From the NCBI RefSeq assembly GCF_017743935.1, contig NZ_JAGHRE010000009.1, positions 62,001 through 126,000 on the forward strand: a stretch of DNA of 64,000 nucleotides, written 5' to 3'. Shown here one piece after another: positions 51,591 to 60,364 of this stretch. Origin of the DNA: Tropicibacter sp. R16_0. Its GTDB lineage: Bacteria > Pseudomonadota > Alphaproteobacteria > Rhodobacterales > Rhodobacteraceae. A program made the position numbers and the translations under genes. The notes under the pieces were generated by a model. It saw nothing but the letters and a program-made list of their open reading frames with translations. It was not told the origin of the DNA and did not search any database. Positions within the stretch are counted from its first letter, which is position 1. Each line of letters begins with the position of its first letter.

Positions 51591-52322
51591 ATGCGTTTTG
51601 CCCTTTTGTGCCTGAGCATTGTCCTGACCGCCAGCCCCTCTTGGAGCCAAGAGGCGCTTGGACTGACTGCGCCGGACAAAGTGGCACGATCTGGTTTGCT
51701 GAAACATATCCTTCCGCGCTTCTCTCTCAAGACCGGAGTGCGCGTTCAGGTGGCGGAAAGTGACGGAGTGCTGCAAATCACCGACAGCGCGCCCGGGGAT
51801 CCGGTGTTTCAATTCGAAGAGGTCACCTATTTCCTGCGTGCCCCTGACGAGCCCAAGCCGCAGCGCTTTCGCGACTGGATGCTGTCGGATATCGGCAAAC
51901 GAACCATCGAGAGCTTTCAGATCGACGGGGCCAATCCGTTTGTCGCCAATTTCGAAATCGTCGAGGTTGAAGAGGCCCCCGATTTTGATGGCGACGCATC
52001 CCTTGGCGCGGATCTTGCGCTGACCCATTGTGGGCGCTGCCATGTGGTGGGCCCCCGCAACCGGATGAGTGGCTTGGGTTCGACGCCATCCTTTGCGGTG
52101 TTGCGTGCCTTTCCGGACTGGTCCGACCGCTTTCAACAGTTCTATGTCCTGAAGCCCCACGGCGCGTTCACCCAAATCGAAGACGTAACCGAACCCTTCA
52201 GCCCCGAACGTCCGCCCCCCATCGTGCCGGTGGAAATGACGCTGGACGATCTGGACGCAATCTTGGCCTTTGTGGCCGCCGTGCCTGCGGCCGATCTTGG
52301 GGCACCGCTGCAACTTCAGTGA
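51591..52322 (+). CDS. Short TupA/ModA-like domain fused to cytochrome c
   Basis: The 243-residue protein has a signal peptide (cleaved near SWSQ). Residues 23-57 read like the start of a tungstate/molybdate-binding protein (LTAPDKVARSGLLKHILPRFSLKTGVRV), and residues 80-118 like its end (RFRDWMLSDIGKRTIESFQIDGANPF), but the roughly 150-170 residues that normally lie between are reduced to about 30. Residues 130-240 are a monohaem c-type domain with CGRCH (Cys147, Cys150, His151). It lies beside the molybdenum/tungsten formate dehydrogenase genes and converges with the iron-sulfur gene with a 7-base overlap. Electron transfer is inferred; metal oxyanion binding in so reduced a domain is doubtful. 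Confidence 0.8.
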   Translation: MRFALLCLSIVLTASPSWSQEALGLTAPDKVARSGLLKHILPRFSLKTGVRVQVAESDGVLQITDSAPGDPVFQFEEVTYFLRAPDEPKPQRFRDWMLSDIGKRTIESFQIDGANPFVANFEIVEVEEAPDFDGDASLGADLALTHCGRCHVVGPRNRMSGLGSTPSFAVLRAFPDWSDRFQQFYVLKPHGAFTQIEDVTEPFSPERPPPIVPVEMTLDDLDAILAFVAAVPAADLGAPLQLQ

Positions 52323-54262
52323 TCCTTGCGCTTGCTAAAGTAATCCTCGGTTCGCACGACACGTGGCTTAGGTGCAGCCTGGAAGGGATTGTTTTCACTG
52401 TGAAACTGCGCCTTAACCCGGCAGTCATCACACATCCGCATCAACTTCGCCTGATCTGACGTGGCAAACATCGGATTGACGCCCACCAGCTTGTCCATCA
52501 CCCGCTCGATCGTGGATTTCACCCCAAAGAGCGCCCCGCATTCAACGCAGGCAAACGGCTCTTCCTCGTTCAGCACCCGCTGGCTGAGGGCGCCGTCGCT
52601 CAGGTCAAGTTGCGGCACCAGAGTGATCGCCTGCTCGGGGCAGATCGTCAGGCACATCCCGCATTGCAGGCAGGCGTCCTCTTGAAAGTTCAGCTGCGGC
52701 ATATCCGGGTTGTCGATCAAGGCCCCGGACGGGCACAGCGACACACAACTCAGGCACAGCGTACAGCTGTCGGTGTTCACCTCAACCGCACCATATGGCG
52801 CGCCGTCAGGCAACGGCAGCGTGGACCCGCCCGGGTTCAGCGCCTGCGCCGCGAGCCGCGCGATCTGACGTCGGTTGCCCATGGGCAGAACGGGATCGGC
52901 CAACGATTCAGGCACGTCGGCCCCATAGAGCACATCGGACAATGCATCAGGGTCGGTCACATCGATCAGCCCCAGCTTGCCCATCCCCCCGATTGCTTCG
53001 GCCAGACCCAATTCGCGATCCAAGGCATCGCGCTCGGTCGTCGGGGCAAGCACCACTTGAACCTGCGCAAACCCGTGCGCCAGACCGGCCAGCATCTCGG
53101 CATGGCCAAAACCGGAAATCACCTGCAATTCCATCGGGATAACATCCGCAGGTAATCCACGACCAAATCGGGCAGCCAAGCGGATCATCTCGGCCCCATG
53201 CGCGTCATGCACCAACAGGCGCGGCGCGATTCCGCCCGCCTTGCGATAGCTCCGCGCCAACATCTGCATCCGTGCCAGAACAAAGCTGACGGCCGGGTCC
53301 TGATAGGTGATCGCAGTAGACGGGCATAGTGCTGCGCAAGCCCCACATCCGGCGCAGACCATCGGGTCAATTTCGACATGATCCCCTGCAGGCGTGATCG
53401 CCCCGGTCGGGCAGATGTCCAGACAGTTGGAACATCCCACCTGCTCGGCCCGCGAATGGGCGCAAAGCGTTTCCTCTACCTGAACATAGAGCGGTTTTTC
53501 AAAGGTGCCGGTTAGTTGCACCGCCTCGAACGCCAGGTCGGCCACAGCCACCGGATCACGCGGATCAGCGCGCAAATACCCTTCGCGCTTTTCAGGCGCT
53601 GGCACAAAGGGCGCCCCGCCAGTCAGGTCAACCACGATGTCACAGGCCGAGCGCGCACCGTCCTTGGCGTCGGACCAAAGCTGCGCCCCACGCCCCGCTG
53701 GTTCCAGCATCTGAAGGCGGTCAATGCGAACCTCGAAGCCGCCCAAAGCGCCTTGGACCTGCCGCACCTGCCCGCGGATCACGTCAAACCCTTCAGAGGG
53801 CATCACCTCGACCTCATCCGTGATCAAAGCCGTCACGGCAAGGACAGACCCCAGCTTGGCTGCCAGCGGTTCGACCACCTCACCTGGTCCAATGACGAAA
53901 CACACACCTTCGCTGGTCACATCCACGGCAGGTGTTTCCGGGGTCGGCAACAACGCTTCTGCCGCCAGCGCCGCCATCTTGGGGCCAGCGTCCCCCTCGC
54001 CCCATCCGGCACGGTCTCGCAGATCGACAAACCCAGGCAGGTCTACTTCCATGTCCTCCGCCAGGGCCTCGAACGTCGCCCGCTCTTGCTGGCAGGCGAT
54101 CAGCACTTCGCCGTCGCGCAAAGCGGCCTCGGCCGCGGACAATTCTGTCGTACACAGAGATGTGTGAACCTTGCTGCAACGCAGCTCGCACCCTGCCTCG
54201 ATCGCCGATACGTCCAGATGCTGCGACCCGGCACAATCGCATAAAATCAATGACTTGACCAT
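52316..54262 (-). CDS. Multi-cluster iron-sulfur protein of the formate dehydrogenase region
   Basis: The 648-residue protein has a variable Cys-rich N-terminus (CDCAGSQ, CELRCSK), a dinucleotide-like stretch (about 120-210), a two-cluster ferredoxin domain at about 267-317 (CSNCLDICPTGA; CAGCGACAALCPS) and a second at about 500-541 (CTLCLSCVSLCPSGA; CLQCGMCLTICPE). A further CVECG...CDDC pair lies near the C-terminus. It is soluble, with no signal or membrane span, and resembles HdrA-type electron carriers. It is divergent from the DUF3305 gene. Its role may be electron delivery during Fdh maturation or a linked quinone/ferredoxin path. The ATG at 54262 is taken; an upstream frame extension to 54427 is unlikely. 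Confidence 0.86.
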   Translation of the reverse strand: MVKSLILCDCAGSQHLDVSAIEAGCELRCSKVHTSLCTTELSAAEAALRDGEVLIACQQERATFEALAEDMEVDLPGFVDLRDRAGWGEGDAGPKMAALAAEALLPTPETPAVDVTSEGVCFVIGPGEVVEPLAAKLGSVLAVTALITDEVEVMPSEGFDVIRGQVRQVQGALGGFEVRIDRLQMLEPAGRGAQLWSDAKDGARSACDIVVDLTGGAPFVPAPEKREGYLRADPRDPVAVADLAFEAVQLTGTFEKPLYVQVEETLCAHSRAEQVGCSNCLDICPTGAITPAGDHVEIDPMVCAGCGACAALCPSTAITYQDPAVSFVLARMQMLARSYRKAGGIAPRLLVHDAHGAEMIRLAARFGRGLPADVIPMELQVISGFGHAEMLAGLAHGFAQVQVVLAPTTERDALDRELGLAEAIGGMGKLGLIDVTDPDALSDVLYGADVPESLADPVLPMGNRRQIARLAAQALNPGGSTLPLPDGAPYGAVEVNTDSCTLCLSCVSLCPSGALIDNPDMPQLNFQEDACLQCGMCLTICPEQAITLVPQLDLSDGALSQRVLNEEEPFACVECGALFGVKSTIERVMDKLVGVNPMFATSDQAKLMRMCDDCRVKAQFHSENNPFQAAPKPRVVRTEDYFSKRKDH

Positions 54263-54555
54263 ATTCTCCCTTCGGACTGCCCTGGGCGGCCCGCTTCTCT
54301 CCTGAGAACAACCTAGGCGCAGGACGGTCGCTGGGTAAACCCCGTGGCACAACTGGATCACGTTTTTGCGCCCTGCCTTTCCCTGCACGCCACACGCCCT
54401 AGTTCTTGGCGTTAGGCGATACAGCAATCCGCCATTGCTCCAAAAAATGTAACAACTAAATGAACAGTTTGCCCGCCGCAGGGCTTGGCAGACTGCGTGT
54501 TCCGTTTATAGTTCCCCGTACGGAAGGAAGGGGAGAGCCTTTCGGGGAGGAGATC
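54263..54555. promoter_or_regulatory. Divergent promoter region of the fdh locus
   Basis: These 293 bases separate the iron-sulfur gene from the DUF3305 gene and should carry promoters for both directions. Although the + strand is open from 54460, the strong GGGGAGGAG ribosome site at 54544 points to the GTG at 54556. No clear dyad operator is recognised. Confidence 0.5.
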
Positions 54556-55110
54556 GTGGCGCAGGCCGCTATTCACATAGAAATGCCTCTGGGCGTGGTC
54601 GTCCGGAAATCACCCGGCGTGACCCGCTGGGCCAAATGGACGTGGAAGGCTGTTGCGGTGCTTCCAGGTGCAGGCCCTGCGGATTGGGCCGAGGTGCGCC
54701 GCGAGGGGGCGGTCGTGGACTATCACGCCGCCACCCTTCCTCTTGTTCTCTGGGCGGCCGAGGCCGAAGCTTACGTCACCAATCTGGCAGACAGCCAGCC
54801 CTCTATCTATCTGGTCCTGCGCGAAGAGCGCGATGGCGACCCGCCGCTCGAGGCCGTCCTGGTGACTGCCTCTCCGTTCGAAGGTCAGGATTATGCCGAC
54901 ACCGGCGAGGACATCGTCGAGAAGATCCCCATGACACCGGGGCTGATCGCCTGGGTCCGGGATTTCACCCAAGAACATTTCCAACCCGAACACTTCGTCA
55001 AACGCCGCCGCGACAAGTCCCGCGTTGATTTGACCGAAGATGGCAAGGGCGATCCAAGGATCCGGCAGACATCAGATGTCTACAGGGCACCAAGGAGGGT
55101 CTTGCAATGA
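54556..55110 (+). CDS. DUF3305 protein of the formate dehydrogenase locus
   Basis: This 184-residue protein has the DUF3305 pattern MPLGVVVRKSPGVTRWAKWTWKAVAVLPGA followed by an all-beta domain. The family is nearly always next to DUF3306 and tat-type formate dehydrogenase genes; the function is unknown but maturation of FdhA is likely. The GTG start is chosen for its GGGGAGGAG site; an ATG at 54460 would add 32 residues. The stop overlaps the DUF3306 start. Confidence 0.88.
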   Translation: MAQAAIHIEMPLGVVVRKSPGVTRWAKWTWKAVAVLPGAGPADWAEVRREGAVVDYHAATLPLVLWAAEAEAYVTNLADSQPSIYLVLREERDGDPPLEAVLVTASPFEGQDYADTGEDIVEKIPMTPGLIAWVRDFTQEHFQPEHFVKRRRDKSRVDLTEDGKGDPRIRQTSDVYRAPRRVLQ

Positions 55111-55745
55111 CCCAAGCCCGCGATTTCTGGAGCAAGCGCAAGGCGGCCGTTCAGGCCGAGGCAGAGGCGGAAGAGGCCGCCCTGGCCCTTCAACAGGAAG
55201 ACGCGGAACTAGATGCGGACGAACGCAGCGATGCTGAGATCCTGACCGAACTGAACCTCCCCGATCCCGATACCCTGAAGATGGGTGACGATGTCACGGG
55301 CTTCATGGCAAAGGCCGTGCCGGACCGCCTTCGCCGTCGCGCGCTGCGCAGGCTTTGGCGGCTCAACCCGGTGCTGGCCAATGTCGACGGGCTCGTGGAC
55401 TATGGTGAGGATTATACCGACGCGGCCTGCGTTGTCGAAAACCTGCAAACCGCCTATCAGGTCGGCAAGGGCATGCTGGCCCATGTCGAGGCGCTGGCCA
55501 AAGCAGACGAAGACCCCGAGGACCAAGAGCCCACCGTCGAAGATCTCGACGTGGACACCGCCCCCAGCCTCCCCGACCCGGACGAGCCAGAACCGCTGGC
55601 GGCACTGAAAGAGGATGCGCCAGCATCCGACGCGGGCGATGAGGTGACCCCGTCAGGGGTCGGCGAAGAGCCCGCACCTACCGTGCACGACCCCGCCCTG
55701 CACTCTCCCACGCCGCGCCGCATGCGGTTCGAATTCGAAGGATAA
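55107..55745 (+). CDS. DUF3306 protein of the formate dehydrogenase locus
   Basis: The 212-residue acidic protein begins ARDFWSKRKAAVQAEAEAEE, the DUF3306 start, and holds the conserved RALRRLWRLNPVLANVDGLVDYGEDYTDAA in the middle. The C-terminal third is low-complexity Asp/Glu/Pro. It is a probable cytoplasmic maturation factor for FdhA. It overlaps DUF3305 by 4 bases and precedes torD by 3. Confidence 0.9.
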   Translation: MTQARDFWSKRKAAVQAEAEAEEAALALQQEDAELDADERSDAEILTELNLPDPDTLKMGDDVTGFMAKAVPDRLRRRALRRLWRLNPVLANVDGLVDYGEDYTDAACVVENLQTAYQVGKGMLAHVEALAKADEDPEDQEPTVEDLDVDTAPSLPDPDEPEPLAALKEDAPASDAGDEVTPSGVGEEPAPTVHDPALHSPTPRRMRFEFEG

Positions 55746-55748
55746 CCC

Positions 55749-56360
55749 ATGGTCACAGCCCAGCAGCCAGATACCACAGTCACCGAGGAAGACCGGCTGC
55801 GTGCCGATTTCTACAATTTCCTCGGGCTGATCCTGGCCGGTCCACCGGATCAGATGCTGCTGGACCAGATCGCGGGTCTGACAGGGGACAACACCGACCT
55901 CGGACAGGCGATCACTGCACTGTCCCGTGTGGCCCACGTCACCAAACCCGCCGCCGCAGAACGCGAATTCAACGCGCTGTTCATTGGCTTGGGACGTGGT
56001 GAACTGCTGCCCTATGCCAGTTACTATCTCACCGGATTTCTCAATGAAAAGCCTCTGGCGCAGCTCCGCAACGACATGGCCGTTCGCGCAATCACCCGCG
56101 CGCCCAACGTCTATGAGCCCGAAGACAACATCGCCTCTCTGATGGAGATGATGGCCGGGCTCATCGTCGGCCGCTTTGGCACACCTGCCTCGATCGAGGA
56201 TCAAAAAGCGTTCTACAACAAACACATCGGCCCCTGGGCCGGACATTTCTATTCGGATCTCGAAGCCGCCGAACAATCGGTACTCTACGCCTCGGTCGGT
56301 GCTGCCGGCCGGGTGTTCATGGAGATCGAGCGCGACGGCTTTCGGATGACGGCGGACTGA
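55749..56360 (+). CDS. TorD/DmsD family chaperone for formate dehydrogenase
   Basis: This 203-residue all-helical chaperone binds the Tat leader of the molybdoenzyme until the cofactor is loaded. RADFYNFLGLILAGPPD, EREFNALFIGLGRGELLPYASYYLTGFLNEKPL and EPEDNIASLMEMMAGLI are the TorD-family landmarks. Its place between DUF3306 and the Fdh Tat peptide fits a dedicated FdhA chaperone. Confidence 0.92.
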   Translation: MVTAQQPDTTVTEEDRLRADFYNFLGLILAGPPDQMLLDQIAGLTGDNTDLGQAITALSRVAHVTKPAAAEREFNALFIGLGRGELLPYASYYLTGFLNEKPLAQLRNDMAVRAITRAPNVYEPEDNIASLMEMMAGLIVGRFGTPASIEDQKAFYNKHIGPWAGHFYSDLEAAEQSVLYASVGAAGRVFMEIERDGFRMTAD

Positions 56361-56418
56361 CCCGCCACCCACCGGCACCCCAACAGGTGCCATAACTGCC
56401 AAGGGAGAGGAGAATCCC

Positions 56419-56607
56419 ATGAGCAAACCAAAGGAAGAAGGCGCAACCCGCCGCGACTTCCTGAAACTGGCCGGTACCGCAGCCCCTGCTGCCATTGCCG
56501 CCGCCACCATAAGTGGCAAGGCCGAAGCAGCCGAGCCGCCGGTGAACGAAACCCGCATTCAGGATACCGCACACACCCGCGCGTATCTCGACAGCGCGCG
56601 CTTCTGA
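56419..56607 (+). CDS. Small twin-arginine-signal protein of the fdh locus
   Basis: The 62-residue protein is almost entirely a Tat leader: TRRDFLKLAGTAAPAAIAAATISGKAEA, then about 30 residues (RIQDTAHTRAYLDSARF). This matches the formate-dehydrogenase-region Tat-target family (TIGR02811 type). It could be a small periplasmic subunit of the complex. A GGGAGAGGAG site precedes the ATG. Confidence 0.9.
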   Translation: MSKPKEEGATRRDFLKLAGTAAPAAIAAATISGKAEAAEPPVNETRIQDTAHTRAYLDSARF

Positions 56608-56766
56608 CACCCGACGCGCCTGAGCTGCGCACACGAGAAGACGCCGCCCGGAACCACCGGACGCCTGTCACCCCGGAGAGATAGGTAGCGAGAGGCCCTT
56701 GATCCCCGGCCTAAGGGAGAGAGTACCAAGCCAGCCACATCACGTGGCCAGCAAGGGAGGAAAGAA

Positions 56767-59661
56767 ATGTTAAGGAAAAAGACCAACGGGGTTGCGAGAC
56801 GCCCCCAGCGGACAAGTATCCTGTCCCAGGTTGGCGAAAAAACCGTCGACCGCCGCGCATTCCTGCGTGGTTCGGGCCTGGCGATCGGCGGTTTGGCCGC
56901 GATCAGTGCCACGGGTGGAACCGTGACACAGGCCAACGCCCAGACAGCGGCGGGCACCGCCGTTGATACAGTGAAATCCGTTTGTACCCATTGTTCCGTC
57001 GGCTGCACCGTGGTGGCCGAGGTCTCCAGCGGGGTCTGGATCGGGCAAGAGCCCGGTTGGGACAGCCCCTTCAACCTGGGCGCCCATTGCGCCAAGGGCG
57101 CATCCGTGCGCGAGCACGCGCATGGCGAACGCCGCCTCAAGTACCCGATGAAGAAAGAGGGTGGCGAGTGGAAGCGCATCAGCTGGGATGAGGCGATCAA
57201 CGAGATCGGCGACGGCATGATGAAGATCCGCGACGAGAGCGGACCTGACAGCGTGTACTGGCTGGGATCGGCCAAACACAACAATGAACAGGCCTATCTG
57301 TTCCGCAAGTTCGCCGCCTATTGGGGCACGAACAACGTGGATCACCAGGCCCGGATCTGTCACTCGACCACTGTTGCGGGTGTGGCGAACACATGGGGCT
57401 ACGGCGCCATGACCAACAGCTACAACGACATCCACAATTCCAAGGCCATCTTCATCATCGGCGGCAACCCGGCCGAGGCGCACCCCGTCTCGCTGTTGCA
57501 TGTTCTGCGCGCGAAAGAGCAGAACAACGCACCGCTCATCGTCTGCGACCCGCGGTTCACCCGCACCGCAGCCCATGCCGATGAATATGTCCGCTTCCGT
57601 CCGGGTACGGACGTTGCCCTGATCTGGGGCATCCTGTGGCACATCTTTGAAAACAGCTGGGAGGACAAGGAGTTCATCCGCACCCGTGTCTGGGGCATGG
57701 ATCAGATCCGCGATGAAGTCCGCAAGTGGACCCCAGAAGAGGTCGAACGCGTCACCGGCACCCCCGGTGAGCAGCTGCGCCGCGTGGCCCGCACCATGGC
57801 CAACAACCGTCCCGGTACGGTGATCTGGTGCATGGGTGGCACGCAGCACACCAACGGCAACAACAACACGCGCGCATACTGCGTGTTGCAGCTGGCTCTT
57901 GGCAACATGGGCACCAGCGGCGGCGGCACCAACATCTTCCGCGGCCACGACAACGTGCAAGGTGCAACCGACCTTGGCGTGTTGTCCCACACCCTGCCCG
58001 GCTACTATGGCCTGTCCAAAGGCGCATGGGGCCACTGGGCACGTGTCTGGGAAGAAGAGCCCGAATGGCTTGCCGGTCAGTTCGATTCCATCAAGGACAA
58101 GGACGGCAAGGACAAGTCGCTCCAGAATGAGCGGGGTATCCCGGTCAGCCGCTGGATCGACGGGGTTCTTGAGGACGCCGACAACATGGACCAGCCGAAC
58201 AAGGTTCGGGCCATGGTCCTTTGGGGTCACGCGCCGAACTCGCAAACACGCGGGCCTGAGATGAAGACGGCGATGGAGCAGCTGGACATGCTGGTGGTGG
58301 TTGACCCCTACCCGACTGTCTCAGCCGTTCTGCATGATCGCACCGACGGGGTCTATCTGCTGCCAGCGTGTACGCAGTTCGAAACCCGTGGTTCTGTCAC
58401 AGCGTCCAACCGCTCGTTCCAGTGGCGCGACAAGGTTGTCGATCCCCTGTTCGAGAGCTTGCCGGATGAGGTCATTATGGCCAAGTTCGCCAACAAGTTC
58501 GGCTGGGCAGATCGCCTGTTCCGCAACATCGAGATGGACGATCCGGAAACGCCAAACGTTGAAAGCATCACGCGAGAGTTCAACCGGGGTCTCTGGACCA
58601 TCGGGTACACCGGGCAGGATCCGGACCGGCTCAAGCTGCATATGGCGAACCAGCACACCTTTGACCGCACCACGCTGCGCGCCAACGGTGGACCGGCAGA
58701 TGGCGACTATTACGGTCTGCCATGGCCATGTTGGGGTACGGCCGAGATGAAACATCCTGGCACGCCGAACCTTTATGACATGTCCAAACCGGTGGCCGAA
58801 GGTGGCCTGACATTCCGCGCCCGCTTTGGCGTGGAACGTGATGGCGACAACCTGCTGGCCGAAGGGGTCTATTCAGCGGGCTCGGAAATTCAGGATGGAT
58901 ACCCTGAGTTCACGATGCAGATGCTGATGGATCTTGGCTGGGATGGTGATCTGACCGACGACGAACGCGCCGCAATCGACGCGGTTGCCGGTCCCAAGAC
59001 CAACTGGAAGACCGACCTGTCGGGCGGCATCCAGCGGGTTGCGATCGCCCATGGCTGCGCGCCCTTTGGCAACGCCAAGGCACGTGCCGTGGTCTGGACC
59101 TTCCCGGATCCGATCCCGCTGCACCGCGAGCCGCTCTATACGCCGCGGCGCGACCTGGTGGCCGACTATCCCACCTACGAGGACCGTCAGAGCTATCGCC
59201 TGCCGACCCTCTATGCGTCGATCCAAAAGAACGACTTTTCAAAGGATTACCCGATAATCCTGACGTCAGGTCGTCTGGTGGAATACGAAGGTGGCGGCGA
59301 CGAGACCCGGTCGAACCCCTGGCTTGCTGAGCTTCAGCAGGACATGTTCGTCGAGATCAATCCACGCGATGCCAACAACCTTGGCATTCGGGACGGATCG
59401 CAAGTCTGGGTCGAAGGCCCCGAGGGCGGCAAAGTCAAAGTGATGGCGATGCTGACTGAAAGGGTCGGAGCCGGAGTGGCGTTTATGCCATTCCATTTCG
59501 GTGGCCATTTCCAAGGTGATGACCTGAGGCACAAATACCCCTCGGGCGCGGATCCTTATGTGCTGGGCGAAAGCTCGAACACGGCACAGACCTATGGCTA
59601 TGATTCAGTGACCCAGATGCAAGAGACCAAGACAACTCTCTGCAAGATCTGGGCAGCGTAA
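56767..59661 (+). CDS. fdhA: Formate dehydrogenase catalytic subunit FdhA (molybdopterin, Tat-exported)
   Basis: The 964-residue protein has a Tat signal (DRRAFLRGSGLAIGGLAA), a [4Fe-4S] binding pattern CTHCSVGC plus Cys108 (Cys73, Cys76, Cys80, Cys108), and molybdopterin guanine dinucleotide domains. The metal ligand is Cys199 followed by His200 in QARICHSTTVAG, so it is a cysteine, not selenocysteine, enzyme. VIWCMGGTQHTNGNNNTRAYCVLQLALGNMG (in pieces) and a late HVFEINPRDA-like segment (FVEINPRDANNLGI) match FDH alpha subunits. It oxidises formate to CO2 in the periplasm and passes electrons to FdhB. A long 159-base leader precedes it. Confidence 0.95.
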   Translation: MLRKKTNGVARRPQRTSILSQVGEKTVDRRAFLRGSGLAIGGLAAISATGGTVTQANAQTAAGTAVDTVKSVCTHCSVGCTVVAEVSSGVWIGQEPGWDSPFNLGAHCAKGASVREHAHGERRLKYPMKKEGGEWKRISWDEAINEIGDGMMKIRDESGPDSVYWLGSAKHNNEQAYLFRKFAAYWGTNNVDHQARICHSTTVAGVANTWGYGAMTNSYNDIHNSKAIFIIGGNPAEAHPVSLLHVLRAKEQNNAPLIVCDPRFTRTAAHADEYVRFRPGTDVALIWGILWHIFENSWEDKEFIRTRVWGMDQIRDEVRKWTPEEVERVTGTPGEQLRRVARTMANNRPGTVIWCMGGTQHTNGNNNTRAYCVLQLALGNMGTSGGGTNIFRGHDNVQGATDLGVLSHTLPGYYGLSKGAWGHWARVWEEEPEWLAGQFDSIKDKDGKDKSLQNERGIPVSRWIDGVLEDADNMDQPNKVRAMVLWGHAPNSQTRGPEMKTAMEQLDMLVVVDPYPTVSAVLHDRTDGVYLLPACTQFETRGSVTASNRSFQWRDKVVDPLFESLPDEVIMAKFANKFGWADRLFRNIEMDDPETPNVESITREFNRGLWTIGYTGQDPDRLKLHMANQHTFDRTTLRANGGPADGDYYGLPWPCWGTAEMKHPGTPNLYDMSKPVAEGGLTFRARFGVERDGDNLLAEGVYSAGSEIQDGYPEFTMQMLMDLGWDGDLTDDERAAIDAVAGPKTNWKTDLSGGIQRVAIAHGCAPFGNAKARAVVWTFPDPIPLHREPLYTPRRDLVADYPTYEDRQSYRLPTLYASIQKNDFSKDYPIILTSGRLVEYEGGGDETRSNPWLAELQQDMFVEINPRDANNLGIRDGSQVWVEGPEGGKVKVMAMLTERVGAGVAFMPFHFGGHFQGDDLRHKYPSGADPYVLGESSNTAQTYGYDSVTQMQETKTTLCKIWAA

Positions 59662-59673
59662 GGAGAACCCGAT

Positions 59674-60267
59674 ATGGCAAGAGCAAAGTTTCTCTGTGAC
59701 TCTGAACGCTGCATCGAATGCAATGCCTGTGTAACGGCCTGTAAGAACGAGCATGAAGTGCCTTGGGGCATCAACCGCCGCCGGGTGGTGACCATCAACG
59801 ATGGTAAACCCGGTGAACGGTCGATTTCAGTGGCCTGCATGCATTGTTCCGACGCGCCCTGCATGGCGGTGTGTCCGGTGGATTGTTTCTACCAGAACGA
59901 GGAAGGCGTGGTTCTGCACTCCAAGGACCTGTGCATCGGTTGCGGCTATTGCTTCTACGCGTGCCCCTTTGGCGCGCCGCAGTATCCGCAGGCGGGCAAC
60001 TTCGGCTCACGCGGCAAGATGGACAAATGTACCTTCTGCGCTGGTGGCCCCGAAGAGAACCACTCCACCGCCGAGTTCGCCAAATATGGCCGCAACCGGA
60101 TCGCCGAGGGCAAGCTGCCCCTTTGCGCCGAGATGTGTGCGACCAAGGCCCTGCTGGCCGGTGACGGCGACGTTGTGTCGGCCATCTACCGCGAACGCGT
60201 CGTGGCGCGCGGTTTTGGCACCGGCGCCTGGGGCTGGGGAACCGCCTATGAACAGAAAGGCGGCTGA
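59674..60267 (+). CDS. fdhB: Formate dehydrogenase iron-sulfur subunit FdhB
   Basis: This 197-residue ferredoxin-like subunit carries four cysteine motifs for [4Fe-4S] clusters: CIECNACVTACKNEH, CMHCSDAPCMAVCPV, CIGCGYCFYACPFG, and CTFC...CAEMCATKAL. It forms the electron wire from FdhA to the cytochrome b subunit. It starts 12 bases after fdhA. Confidence 0.94.
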   Translation: MARAKFLCDSERCIECNACVTACKNEHEVPWGINRRRVVTINDGKPGERSISVACMHCSDAPCMAVCPVDCFYQNEEGVVLHSKDLCIGCGYCFYACPFGAPQYPQAGNFGSRGKMDKCTFCAGGPEENHSTAEFAKYGRNRIAEGKLPLCAEMCATKALLAGDGDVVSAIYRERVVARGFGTGAWGWGTAYEQKGG

Positions 60268-60275
60268 TGCCGCTG

Positions 60276-60331
60276 GGGCCGCCTTTGTGCGGCCCTGCTC
60301 TGATCCTTGGGATGGCCCGCCCCGGCGGGCC
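60276..60331 (+). promoter_or_regulatory. Two hairpins between fdhB and fdhC
   Basis: GGGCCGC-N6-GCGGCCC (60276-60295) and GGCCCGC-N4-GCGGGCC (60314-60331) lie in the 97-bp gap. Neither is followed by a T-run, so they may stabilise the upstream mRNA rather than stop transcription. Confidence 0.65.
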
Positions 60332-60364
60332 GTTCCCTGACGCATAGACAACAGGACTGCCGAC

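Noticed and set aside
57355-57372. Possible selenocysteine codon at the FdhA active site
   Set aside because: The active-site codon reads TGT (cysteine), and the frame has no internal TGA.
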